Shown piece after piece: positions 17,556 to 25,750 of a stretch of 64,000 bases of DNA (position 1 is the stretch's first letter; each line of letters opens with the position of its first letter). Below the pieces are notes generated by a model. That model was given only the letters and a program-made list of their open reading frames with translations, did not search any database and was not told where the DNA came from. A program made the position numbers and the translations under genes. The stretch is from contig CAYWJB010000006.1 of the NCBI GenBank assembly GCA_964458495.1, positions 62,001 to 126,000 of the forward strand, written 5' to 3'. Source of the DNA: JANWVO01 sp964458495 (GTDB taxonomy: Bacteria; Acidobacteriota; Terriglobia; Bryobacterales; Bryobacteraceae).

Positions 17556-18610
17556 CCAGCGGCAATGCCGCGCCGCGTCGCGTAATAAACGGCAAACGAT
17601 CCCAGCCAGTGGCCGCCTTCGTAGTGCTCCGCCCGGATCGCCGCAAATCCCGCTTCGGCGAGCCTCGCCGCCAGCGCCTCAAGCCGCTTCCTCCGCGCAT
17701 GCCCCGCAGGCAGTGCCGAGGCGATCCCCTCCAGCATCCACGCCCGCGAGAAATTCAGTCCTGCCAGATGATAGAGCTTGCCATCGGTGACATCGGTGAC
17801 CTGCGTCGGCTCGAGATCGATCTGCGGCAGGAACCTTCTGAGCCATGCGGCGAACTCCGGCGCCGGCAGCACGCGCCGCACGGCATCGGCCTCCGCCAGG
17901 CAGGGCGACAGAAAATCCTCCCCTGAAGGCTCGTAGGCGAGCGGGCAGGCTGTGTCCTTGAGATAGTAGTCGCGGATGCGCGACACGAGCAGTGCCTCGA
18001 AATCCGCCCGCCGTGCCGTCCGCGCGGAATCCAGCGCCAGCCCGAGCGCGAACGCCGTGTTGGAATGCTCGCCCGTGCGCACCGGGCGCGGCAATTTCGG
18101 CAGCCACGCCTGCAGCCGTTCGACCGCCGCGTCTTCCAAAGGCTGCAATGCCGCGGACCACCTCCTTGCGTCCACGTCGTCCCATTCCCGCAACTCCGCC
18201 GCCATTTGCAGCAGCCACGCCAGTCCATACGGACGCTCAAACGTCTGCCGCCCCGCCGCCTGTAAATAGCGCGCCTCGGCGGCCAGGTTTTCCGCCGTGA
18301 GGCTCCTCGCCAGCGCCCGGCGGGCTTCCGCCGCAAAAGGCTCGTACGGGTACAGGCGCGCCAGCCGCGCCAGCAGCCAGTGCCCGTGCACGGAGGAGTG
18401 CCAGTCATAGCAACCGTAAAACGCTGGCGTCAATTCGCGCGGCGGCCGCGCATCCGCGTCCGAATTCAGCACGTGCGCAATCTTGTTTGGATACTCCCGA
18501 TGCACGCAGTCCAGCGCCAGCCGCGCCATCCGCGCCGCCAGCGCCGCATCCATCTGCGCCGCGCTTGCCGCGCCTGCGAGAAGCACCATCATCGCCGTCA
18601 TTTCTGGCAT
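17534..18610 (-). CDS. DUF2891 family protein, probably exported
   Basis: A 358-residue DUF2891 protein, recognised by the PAFYGCYDWHSSVHGHW block, the ANRTGEHSNTAFALGLAL-like region (here RTGEHSNTAFALGLALD) and LAGLNFSRAWMLEGIA near the end. The predicted all-helical alpha/alpha-barrel fold resembles sugar-processing proteins, but the activity is unknown. A short signal peptide (MTAMMVLLAGAASAAQ) is visible, so the start is placed at ATG 18610 (18601 is also possible). A RAYT element begins only 17 bp before the start, so the promoter must lie inside that element or has been displaced by it. Confidence 0.82.
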   Translation of the reverse strand: MPEMTAMMVLLAGAASAAQMDAALAARMARLALDCVHREYPNKIAHVLNSDADARPPRELTPAFYGCYDWHSSVHGHWLLARLARLYPYEPFAAEARRALARSLTAENLAAEARYLQAAGRQTFERPYGLAWLLQMAAELREWDDVDARRWSAALQPLEDAAVERLQAWLPKLPRPVRTGEHSNTAFALGLALDSARTARRADFEALLVSRIRDYYLKDTACPLAYEPSGEDFLSPCLAEADAVRRVLPAPEFAAWLRRFLPQIDLEPTQVTDVTDGKLYHLAGLNFSRAWMLEGIASALPAGHARRKRLEALAARLAEAGFAAIRAEHYEGGHWLGSFAVYYATRRGIAAGQAGVSP

Positions 18611-18627
18611 CCTCGTCCCAGTATGAA

Positions 18628-18695
18628 CCAGGGGGACAGCCTGATCCGGAACTTTCTGCAAGAACTCGGAGCAGCGATGGTGTCTGACACCTTCG
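18628..18695 (+). repeat. Left inverted repeat of RAYT element
   Basis: Contains GGGGGACAGCCTGATCCGG at the outer end and the palindrome GGTGTCTGACACC at 18679-18691. Confidence 0.75.
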
Positions 18696-18730
18696 AGATT
18701 TTTCGTCCGTTGAAGGCACTATTCGGGTGT

Positions 18731-19429
18731 ATGCCAAGGAAACCTCGTTGTGTTCTGCCCGGCGTGGCTTATCACATTACGCAAAGGGGTACAAACGGTC
18801 AGCCGGTTTTCCACACCGACGCCGACCGCAAGTCCTACCTCCGGCTCTTTGCGAAGACACGCGAAGACGCCGGCGTGCGTTTGCTCGCGTGGTGTCTGAT
18901 GACAAATCATGTACACCTGATTGCTGTGCCCGAGTTGGAGGATTCACTTGAGATTCTCTTACGCCGCGTGCACGGCAGGTACGCGCAGATGCTGAACGCG
19001 CGCCGCGACCGTAGTGGACATCTATGGCAGAACCGGTTCTTCAGTTGTGCGCTGGACACGAGACATTTGCGGCGGGCGTTGGCTTATGTCGAAAGAAATC
19101 CGGTGCGTGCGGGGATCGTGAATAGACCGGAAGACCATCCCTGGTCCAGTGCCCGCGTGCATCTGGGGCTGGAAAGCGACCAGTCCGGTCTGTTGGATCT
19201 CGAATTCTGGCGGGGATTTGGCGGGGAGGAGGCGTGGCGGGAACTGCTGATGAGCCCGGAGGAGGTAACCGTGTTGAGGTTGTTGCGGCGTTGCACCTAT
19301 TCAGGGCGGCCTTTTGGTTCGGAAGCGTTTCTTGCTGAATTTGAAACGCGTTTTGGCCGGAGATGGCGGCGATGGAAGTTTGAGCAAGGTCTCTTGGATG
19401 ACGCGTATATGAGGGCATCACCGGCCTGA
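18731..19429 (+). CDS. REP-associated tyrosine transposase (RAYT)
   Basis: A 232-residue HUH-superfamily Y1 transposase. The histidine motif is H60-V-H62 in LMTNHVHLIAV, followed by a helix with a candidate catalytic tyrosine (RVHGRYAQML, about Y84) and the family block GHLWQNRFFS; LAYVERNPVRAGIV is also typical of RAYTs. These enzymes cut and join single-stranded DNA at REP palindromes and are usually domesticated single-copy genes. ATG 18731 gives the standard N-terminus (MPRKPRCVLPGVAYHITQRG). The flanking inverted repeats support a functional pairing. It is intact. Confidence 0.9.
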   Translation: MPRKPRCVLPGVAYHITQRGTNGQPVFHTDADRKSYLRLFAKTREDAGVRLLAWCLMTNHVHLIAVPELEDSLEILLRRVHGRYAQMLNARRDRSGHLWQNRFFSCALDTRHLRRALAYVERNPVRAGIVNRPEDHPWSSARVHLGLESDQSGLLDLEFWRGFGGEEAWRELLMSPEEVTVLRLLRRCTYSGRPFGSEAFLAEFETRFGRRWRRWKFEQGLLDDAYMRASPA

Positions 19430-19566
19430 GGACGCCTCGACAGTTCGGCCGGGATTTCTCGCCCTGGATTTTTTGCGATCCTCGAGGCCTGTCTGTCGGG
19501 GGGCACTCCGGCGCAGGGGTTCGTTCGCCGGGGGAGTCTCGATCTTCCCAGGGGGGCTGTAAATCG

Positions 19567-19635
19567 CGAAGGTGTCAGACACCAATGGCACCCTGTCGTT
19601 TTCAGCAAGGATGCCGGATCAGGCTGTCCCCTTGG
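19567..19635 (-). repeat. Right inverted repeat of RAYT element
   Basis: Reverse complement copy of the left repeat, with GGTGTCAGACACC at 19571-19583 and GGATCAGGCTGTCCCC at 19616-19631. Confidence 0.75.
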
Positions 19636-19650
19636 AGGTTGCCGCCCGCG

Positions 19651-19688
19651 AAAAAAGAGGGCGCCGCGGCCCGCAGAGCCCGGCGCCC
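19651..19688 (-). terminator. Rho-independent terminator of gnd
   Basis: On the minus strand GGGCGCCG (19681-19688 complement) pairs with CGGCGCCC (19659-19666 complement) and is followed by TCTTTTTT. It lies 35 bp after the gnd stop. Confidence 0.8.
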
Positions 19689-19722
19689 GCATCGCCCGCA
19701 TGGGGGGACGCAGCCTTTTCGT

Positions 19723-21228
19723 TTAAACTTCAATCATCGGCCGCGACGGCTCTGGCCAGTCCACGTGGAAGAACTTGCCCCGCGGACGGTCCGTGCGCTC
19801 GAACGTATGCGCGCCGAAGAAGTCGCGCTGCCCCTGCAGCAGGTTCGCCGGCAGACGCTCCGACCGGTAGCCGTCGTAATAAGCCAGCGCGGAGGAGAAC
19901 GCCGGAATCGGCACGCCCCGCAGCGCGGATTCGGCCACCACGCGCCGCCAGTTCGCCTGGCAGCGGTCGATCTCGCTCTTGAAATACGGGTCCAGCAGCA
20001 GGTTCGGCAGTTGCGCGTCGCGGTCGAACGCCTCCTTGATCTTCTGCAGGAACCGCGCCCGAATGATGCACCCGCCACGCCAGATCATGGCAATCTCGCC
20101 GAACTTCAGCGTCCAGTTGTACTCCTTCTGCGCCTCCCTCATCAGTTGGAATCCCTGCGCGTAGGAGCAGATCTTCGAACAATACAGCGCGTCATGCACG
20201 GCCTGCAAAAACTGCCTCCGGTCGCCGTCGAACTTCGCCGCCGCCGGTCCCTGCAGGACCTTCGACGCGTTCACCCGCTCCTCTTTGATCGCCGACATGA
20301 ACCGCGCAAACACGCTTTCCGCGATCGTGTTCGCCGGCACGCCCATATCCAGCGCGTTCACCGACGTCCACTTGCCAGTGCCCTTCTGGCCCGCGGTGTC
20401 GAGGATGGAGTCCACCAGATAGCCGCCCGTGTACGGGTCCTTCTGCTGCAGGATGTCCGCCGTGATCTCGATCAGGAAGCTGTCCAGCACGCCCCGGTTC
20501 CACTCGGCGAATACCTCGCTGCACTCCGGCGCCGTCATTCCCAGCACGTGCGTCATGATCCAGTACGCCTCGCAGATCATCTGCATGTCGCCGTACTCGA
20601 TCCCGTTGTGGCACATCTTCACGTAGTGCCCGGCGCCGTTCGGCCCGATCCACGTGCAGCACGGCACGCCGCCCTGGACCGGCTGCCCCGGCTTCGCCCC
20701 GGTTAGCGGCTTGCCCGTCGCCGCATCCACCTTCGCCGCGATCGCCGTCCAGATCGGCTCGATTTCTTTGTACGCCTCATACTCGCCACCCGGCATCAGC
20801 GACGGCCCGAACCGCGCTCCTTCCTCGCCGCCGCTCACCCCGGAGCCGATGAAGCGGATGCCCTTCGCCTTGAGGTCTCGCTCCCGCCGGATGGTGTCGT
20901 TCCAGTTGGAATTGCCGCCGTCGATGATGATGTCGCCCGGCTCGAGCACCGCCACCAGTTGATCGATCACCGCGTCGGTGGGCGCGCCCGCTTTCACCAT
21001 GATGATGATCTTCCTCGGCCGCTTCAGGCTGGCGACGAAATCCTTCAGCTCCGCGAAGCCCGCCAGCCCGCCGGGCGTGGACGGGTTCTCGGCCACAAAC
21101 TTCTCCATCGTGGCCGTCGTGCGGTTGTGGACGGAAACGCGGAAGCCGTGGTCGGCGATGTTCAATGCGAGATTCTGGCCCATCACGGCCAGCCCCGTGA
21201 GACCGATGTCGGAGAGTTGTTCTGGCAT
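19723..21228 (-). CDS. gnd: 6-phosphogluconate dehydrogenase, decarboxylating
   Basis: A 501-residue enzyme that oxidises 6-phosphogluconate to ribulose 5-phosphate and CO2 with NADP. The Rossmann motif GLAVMGQNLALNIADHG is at residues 12-28, HNRT follows beta-strand 2, GGNSNWNDT and SGVSGGEEGAR bind substrate, and GPNGAGHYVKMCHNGIEYGD carries the catalytic lysine. Length and motifs fit the long homodimeric type. It lies 76 bp downstream of a PfkB sugar kinase on the same strand and is followed by a clear terminator, so the two probably form an operon for sugar-acid metabolism. Confidence 0.95.
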   Translation of the reverse strand: MPEQLSDIGLTGLAVMGQNLALNIADHGFRVSVHNRTTATMEKFVAENPSTPGGLAGFAELKDFVASLKRPRKIIIMVKAGAPTDAVIDQLVAVLEPGDIIIDGGNSNWNDTIRRERDLKAKGIRFIGSGVSGGEEGARFGPSLMPGGEYEAYKEIEPIWTAIAAKVDAATGKPLTGAKPGQPVQGGVPCCTWIGPNGAGHYVKMCHNGIEYGDMQMICEAYWIMTHVLGMTAPECSEVFAEWNRGVLDSFLIEITADILQQKDPYTGGYLVDSILDTAGQKGTGKWTSVNALDMGVPANTIAESVFARFMSAIKEERVNASKVLQGPAAAKFDGDRRQFLQAVHDALYCSKICSYAQGFQLMREAQKEYNWTLKFGEIAMIWRGGCIIRARFLQKIKEAFDRDAQLPNLLLDPYFKSEIDRCQANWRRVVAESALRGVPIPAFSSALAYYDGYRSERLPANLLQGQRDFFGAHTFERTDRPRGKFFHVDWPEPSRPMIEV

Positions 21229-21304
21229 ATCGATTTCTGACCCTCGGTAAGATTGCGGTTGCGGTCGCGGACCCGCCTCGCGCGAGCCGGGCCCCGAAAC
21301 AAAT

Positions 21305-22387
21305 CTATCTCTGGATTCGCGCCGAGCCGCCCCGCGCGAACGCCCGCACGTGCTCCACCGTCGCCATCGTCGTGTCGCCGGGGAACGTCGTCAGCAGCGC
21401 CCCGTGTGCCCACCCCAGCTTCACCGCCTCCAGCGGCTCCTCTCCCGTCAACAGCCCGTAGAAAAGGCCCGACGCAAAACCGTCCCCGCCTCCCACGCGG
21501 TCATAAATCGGCAGTTCGGCCGTCGGCGCCTGGTACGTCTCGCCGTTGATCCACGCCACCGCGCTCCAGCTGTGATGGTTCGTCGAATGCACCTCGCGCA
21601 GCGTCGTCGCCACGATCTTCACATTCGGATACTTCTTCACAACGTCGCCGATCATCGCCACGAAGACCGACGGGTCCAGCTTCGACTTCGCCGTCACCTC
21701 CGGCCCCGGGATCCCCAGTCCCAGCTGCAGGTCCTCCTCGTTGCCCACCAGCACATCCACGTGCCGCACGATCCGGTCGATCACGGAAACCGCCTTCTCC
21801 TGCCCGCCCCAGATGCCCCACAGCTTTGCCCGGTAGTTCAGGTCGAACGACGTCACCGCCCCGGAAGCCTTCGCCGCCTGCATCGCCTCGATGATCACTT
21901 CGCCCGTCGTCTCCGACAGCGAAGCGAAAATCCCCCCGCTGTGGAACCACCGCACGCCCTCGGCGAAAATCGCCTTCCAGTCGAAGTCGCCCGGCTTCAG
22001 CAGCGCCGCCGCCTCGTTCGAGCGGTTGTAGAACACCACCGGCGGCCGCACCCCGAATCCCCGGTCCGAATACACCGTCGCCATGTTCGGCCCGTTCACC
22101 CCGTTATGTTTGAAGCGCTTGTAAAACGGCCTCACCCCCATCGCCCTCACCCGCTCCGCGATCAGGTCGCCGATCGGATAGTCCACCATCGCCGTAGCGA
22201 TCCCGGTCTTCAGCCCGAAACAGTCGGCCAGGTTCGCCGCGCAGTTGTATTCGCCGCCCGATACGTGGATCTTGCACTCCGTCGCCTTGCGGAAGGGAAT
22301 GATGCCCGGATCAAGCCGGTGCACCAGCGCTCCAAGGCTCAGAAAATCGAGCGCGCCCGAGGAAGGAATCTGCAAGCCGTATTTCAT
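21305..22387 (-). CDS. PfkB family kinase, probably 2-dehydro-3-deoxygluconate kinase
   Basis: A 360-residue ribokinase-fold kinase. The N-terminal glycine pair lies in HVSGGEYNCAANLADCFGL, FDLNYRAKLW is typical of KDG kinases, and the C-terminal signature is DRVGGGDGFASGLFYGLL with the catalytic aspartate in GGGD. KDG kinases usually read GGGDSFASG, so the glycine after the aspartate is a small deviation. The likely reaction is phosphorylation of 2-keto-3-deoxygluconate. It precedes gnd by 76 bp and probably starts that operon. Other PfkB substrates cannot be excluded. Confidence 0.8.
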   Translation of the reverse strand: MKYGLQIPSSGALDFLSLGALVHRLDPGIIPFRKATECKIHVSGGEYNCAANLADCFGLKTGIATAMVDYPIGDLIAERVRAMGVRPFYKRFKHNGVNGPNMATVYSDRGFGVRPPVVFYNRSNEAAALLKPGDFDWKAIFAEGVRWFHSGGIFASLSETTGEVIIEAMQAAKASGAVTSFDLNYRAKLWGIWGGQEKAVSVIDRIVRHVDVLVGNEEDLQLGLGIPGPEVTAKSKLDPSVFVAMIGDVVKKYPNVKIVATTLREVHSTNHHSWSAVAWINGETYQAPTAELPIYDRVGGGDGFASGLFYGLLTGEEPLEAVKLGWAHGALLTTFPGDTTMATVEHVRAFARGGSARIQR

Positions 22388-22547
22388 CTGCGTTCTCCGT
22401 CTGCCTGATCGTGTCGTGGCGGCTGTTTCTCCAGCCGGACCCGGCCGCGCTGCTGGTGTCCGCCGCGGCGAAGGCCGTTTCCACTATATCAAACTGGCAT
22501 GTCAGAAATCAGCCGGATTCGGACACGCGGGTAGCCAAATCCCCCTC

Positions 22548-23225
22548 TTACCCCGACGCGCTCCGCCGCAACAGCCGCGCGATCGGATTCGGCGCCAGCC
22601 GTTTCCGCCCTGCCTCCGCAAAGCGCGCCTTCGCCCGCGACTTCAGCAGCCGGAACTGCGTCTCCGTCAAACCCATCTCCTCGCAGATCTGCTCCGGCGT
22701 CTGCTCGTACAAATAGAACCGCGTCAGGATCTCGCGGTCTCGCGGCGAAATGCTCCGCAGCACCTCCAGCATCAATTGGATCCGCTGCTCCCGCAGCAGC
22801 CGGTCCTCTGGATCGTGCCGGTGATCCGCCACCCTGCCCCCGTAATCCAGTTCCGCCTGCTCCCGCCTCGCCTGCACCGTCTCCTCGATGTAGGCCGCAA
22901 TCTGCCGCCGGACAATCGTCCGTACGAAACCCATCAGCCTCTCCGGCTCCCTCAGCCCCCCGTTCTGGATCGACCGCACCACCATCAGGAACGTGTCGTG
23001 CACGCGGTCATCCAAGTCTTGCACTCCCAGATGACGGCACAGAAAATACCGGATGCCCCGCCCGAACAACCGGTATAGCTCCTCGACCGCCCCGCTGTCG
23101 CATGAACGGATCCCCTCTACCAGAGGCGTCCATCTCGAACCGCCCGGCTGCGGCGAATGCGCTCCTCCGCCGCGCGGCGAATTGTCGGAACTTCCCGAGC
23201 TGCGCAGATTGGGCTTCAGCGACAT
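22548..23225 (-). CDS. RNA polymerase sigma factor, ECF-like sigma-70 family
   Basis: A 225-residue two-domain sigma factor. A disordered, Ser/Gly-rich extension of about 32 residues precedes region 2 (about 42-115, AVEELYRLFGRGIRYFLCRH to GFVRTIVRRQIAAYI); region 4 (about 155-210) includes ISPRDREILTRFYLYEQTPE and a helix-turn-helix ICEEMGLTETQFRLLKSRA. No anti-sigma gene adjoins it. It starts six bases after the stop of a CHAT protein gene, so the two are almost surely co-transcribed and perhaps translationally coupled. This suggests that the CHAT protein controls the sigma factor or its antagonist, which is inference. Confidence 0.88.
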   Translation of the reverse strand: MSLKPNLRSSGSSDNSPRGGGAHSPQPGGSRWTPLVEGIRSCDSGAVEELYRLFGRGIRYFLCRHLGVQDLDDRVHDTFLMVVRSIQNGGLREPERLMGFVRTIVRRQIAAYIEETVQARREQAELDYGGRVADHRHDPEDRLLREQRIQLMLEVLRSISPRDREILTRFYLYEQTPEQICEEMGLTETQFRLLKSRAKARFAEAGRKRLAPNPIARLLRRSASG

Positions 23226-23231
23226 TTCTGT

Positions 23232-25607
23232 TCAGTCCTTCCCGAGATGGATGTATGCGGCCCAATAGCGGGGCTGCGCGCGCCAGCTGCCGCTGCCGGC
23301 CATCGCCGCCTGCGCCGCATGCAGCGCCGCCGCCGGACGCCGCCCTCTCAGCAGCGCCTCGTAGTAGGCCTCGAAAAATGCGCCGTCATCGTCAACCGGC
23401 CACAGGCTCGCCACCACCGAACTCGCCCCTGCCGCCAGCCACGCCGTCGCGTAGCTCGATAGCCCCGCGCCCCTCTGCGCCACCCCGCTGCCCGTCGAAC
23501 AGCCGTTCAAGACCACCCGCGCCCCCTCCAGTCGGAGACGGTGCAGTTCGCGGGTCCCCAGCCCTGCCCGCCTGCCGTCCCGCCCCAGCGAAAGCGCCAG
23601 GAATGGCTCTCCGGCGGGAAACCGGATCATCTCCGGCATCGCCAGCGCAGCGTCGAACCGCATCGGGTATGCTCGCGGCTCGGGCGCCGGTTGCACATGC
23701 GTGGCGAAGTGCAAGTCCGTCGCTCCCTCCGCCGAGGCCTCCACCACCGCCTCCTCGGTGGCCTCGAATCCCTCCAGCCGCTTCACCTCCAAACCCCGCC
23801 GGCTCCACAAAGCGCTGATCGTGGCCACTTCTCTGCCGCTCCCCGGCAGGGAAGGGAACTCCGCCCCCGCCGGCGCCTGCATCCTGGCGCGTGCGCCGCC
23901 CGACACCCCTTTGAAACGCGGATCTGCACTGTTGTGCACCAGCCCGCCCACCGCCACCAGCCTTCGGGGCGCCTCCCGCCTGTCGCGCTCCAACAGCCAC
24001 AGCGCCGAAGGCACAAACGTCAGCGCCCGCAGTTCGCCCAAATGCCGCAGCCCTTCCTTCGGTGCGCGCAGCGCCGCCAGCGGAGCCGTCAGCGGCTCCT
24101 CGTCGGCGGAAATCAGCCACTCCGTCCTGCGCCTCGCCTCCCCCGGAGCCCTCCCGAAGGTCTCCTCATACAGCCCCGCCGCCAGCTCTCCCCCGTCGCC
24201 CCCCTCTTCGATCGACTTCCGGAACGCCCGAAAGTCATCCAGCAGAGCCTCCCGCTTCGGCAGCTCCGCCATCGCAAGACCGTCCTGCGTCACCGCCCAC
24301 AGAAGCGACCGTTCCCGCCCCAGCCAGAAACAGAACAGCACCTGCTTCGTATTCAGCCGCCCTTGCACCAGACGCAGCAGCCTTTGGGATTCCGGCGTCC
24401 CCGCCACGTCCAGGCTGTCCTGCGCTTCCTCCCCGTCCCCGCCCTTTCCATGATGTGCCGTCGGCACAACCATCACCTCGCCACCCGCCCCGCCTGCCCG
24501 GCTCCGCAACCGCGCGATCCGCCGCCTCTGCCGCAGCAAGCCGAGCGCCCGGCTCTGCTCCACCACCGCCCAGGCTTCCGCGCTCCCCTCCGCCGTCCTC
24601 TGCCCCGCCAGCGCAGCCCCGGCATACAGGTCCGCCAGCTCGGCCATCGCCACATCGCTGGCCAGTTCCACCTGCGGATCCGGCAGCACCGCCCGCCGCC
24701 ATTCAGCCACTCGCGGCCAGTTCCTCCGGCATGTGGCCAGTGCTGCCCTGGCGCCATGCGTCGCCGCCTCTGCTTTTGCCTCGAAAGCCGCCAGCCGCAA
24801 CGCACTTACAGGATGCCGGTGACCCGCCCACGTCCCCCTCAATTTGCGGATCCACACAAGCGCCTCTTCCGCCCGCCCCTGCTCGAGCCGCAGCCTCCCT
24901 GCCAGCATCCACAGCGAGTCCGGATCCGTCAGCTGGTGCAGCGTCACCACCCGGAACGAGTTCGCCACCGCCGCTTCGGCTGCGTCCGTCCGTCCCGCAT
25001 CCAGATGGAAGTCGGCCAGCTCGTCCCACAAATGGCGCTGCACCTGCCAGTCGTCCAGCCTCTCGGCCTCGTTCATGGCATCGCGCCAAAGAGACATGAA
25101 ACGATCTGCACCGGCGTCCGGCCGCCCGCGTGCCAGCCGCACCCGCTGCGCCAGCAGCGCCACGCGAAACCGGCTCCCTGCGGGCATCACCGCGAGCGCC
25201 CGCTCCAGCGCCTCTTCCGCCGCGGGCCACGACATCAGCATCCCGTACAGCGTGGCCACGTTCGACCACACACTCGCCTCGGTCTCTGCTCCCCCCGACC
25301 GCTGCGACAGAGCTCCGGCTTCCCGGAACGACTCAAACGCGCCCACAAAATTCTGTTGGTAGAGTCGTGCGACGCCCAAATTGTTGAGGATCTTTGCCAG
25401 CCGCCCCTGGTCGCCTTCTCGCCGCACCATCCCCACCGCGCACAGCGACAGCCTCTCGGCTTCGACATAGCGGCTCGACGCCAGCTGCCGCGCGGCTTCC
25501 CGCGCCAGCTCCGCGCCCGTTATCGCCATCGGACATGGCGGTGCGGCCGGCGGCAACATCGCCGGCGGCATCAGCAGGAGTGGAAGGAATCCGAGACCGA
25601 ATACCAT
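23232..25607 (-). CDS. CHAT domain protease-like protein with TPR region
   Basis: A 791-residue protein. An N-terminal hydrophobic segment (GLGFLPLLLMPPAMLPPAAPP) may be a signal or anchor. Helical TPR-like repeats cover about residues 30-330 and a CHAT (caspase HetF-associated with TPRs) domain covers about 500-791. The predicted dyad is H637 in DLHFATHV and C703 in LNGCSTGSG, 66 residues apart as in caspase-like peptidases. CHAT proteins are thought to be regulatory proteases; one type acts in CRISPR type III-E effectors. Here the linked gene is a sigma factor six bases downstream. A perfect 14-bp inverted repeat lies 57 bp upstream of the start. The hydrophobic start could place the protein in the periplasm, which would complicate direct action on the sigma factor. 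Confidence 0.88.
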   Translation of the reverse strand: MVFGLGFLPLLLMPPAMLPPAAPPCPMAITGAELAREAARQLASSRYVEAERLSLCAVGMVRREGDQGRLAKILNNLGVARLYQQNFVGAFESFREAGALSQRSGGAETEASVWSNVATLYGMLMSWPAAEEALERALAVMPAGSRFRVALLAQRVRLARGRPDAGADRFMSLWRDAMNEAERLDDWQVQRHLWDELADFHLDAGRTDAAEAAVANSFRVVTLHQLTDPDSLWMLAGRLRLEQGRAEEALVWIRKLRGTWAGHRHPVSALRLAAFEAKAEAATHGARAALATCRRNWPRVAEWRRAVLPDPQVELASDVAMAELADLYAGAALAGQRTAEGSAEAWAVVEQSRALGLLRQRRRIARLRSRAGGAGGEVMVVPTAHHGKGGDGEEAQDSLDVAGTPESQRLLRLVQGRLNTKQVLFCFWLGRERSLLWAVTQDGLAMAELPKREALLDDFRAFRKSIEEGGDGGELAAGLYEETFGRAPGEARRRTEWLISADEEPLTAPLAALRAPKEGLRHLGELRALTFVPSALWLLERDRREAPRRLVAVGGLVHNSADPRFKGVSGGARARMQAPAGAEFPSLPGSGREVATISALWSRRGLEVKRLEGFEATEEAVVEASAEGATDLHFATHVQPAPEPRAYPMRFDAALAMPEMIRFPAGEPFLALSLGRDGRRAGLGTRELHRLRLEGARVVLNGCSTGSGVAQRGAGLSSYATAWLAAGASSVVASLWPVDDDGAFFEAYYEALLRGRRPAAALHAAQAAMAGSGSWRAQPRYWAAYIHLGKD

Positions 25608-25663
25608 CCCGATTTGCCGAGGCCAACTCTTGGGATCAGCGCCAAGCCTGCCAGGGAACGCCG

Positions 25664-25694
25664 GGGAGAGTACTAGAACCTCTAGTACTCTCCC
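25664..25694. promoter_or_regulatory. Perfect 14-bp inverted repeat, candidate operator or leader hairpin
   Basis: GGGAGAGTACTAGA, a three-base ACC spacer and TCTAGTACTCTCCC. It sits 57 bp before the CHAT start. As DNA it could bind a dimeric regulator; as RNA it forms a strong hairpin on either strand. Confidence 0.65.
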
Positions 25695-25705
25695 TCAACG
25701 ACTAT

Positions 25706-25750
25706 ACCAGAAACCCTCGGGGGGTCACCAGACCTTTGTCTGGTTTTTTT
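25706..25750 (+). terminator. Rho-independent terminator or attenuator without an upstream plus-strand gene
   Basis: CCAGAC (25728-25733), loop CTTT, GTCTGG (25738-25743), then seven T. ACCAGA also occurs at 25706-25711 and could pair with TCTGG instead, so a switch between two pairings is possible. The nearest plus-strand gene upstream is RAYT at 19.4 kb, so it must end a small RNA or act in the leader of the regulator at 26107. Confidence 0.7.

Larger units (their letters stand above)
18628..19635 (+). mobile_element. RAYT element bounded by 68-69 bp imperfect inverted repeats
   Basis: The single-copy tyrosine transposase gene lies between two inverted sequences, 18628-18695 and 19567-19635. 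Their outer parts share GGGGACAGCCTGATCCGG, and their inner parts share TGGTGTCTGACACCTTCG, which contains a palindrome; the segment between is diverged. REP-associated transposases are known to act on palindromic repeats next to their own genes, so these ends are likely the substrate. No target duplication is clear. Confidence 0.7.
19430..19722. other. Region between RAYT and gnd
   Basis: No gene is visible. It holds the right inverted repeat of the RAYT element, the gnd terminator at 19651-19688, and a G-rich segment at 19494-19558 without clear structure. Confidence 0.5.
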
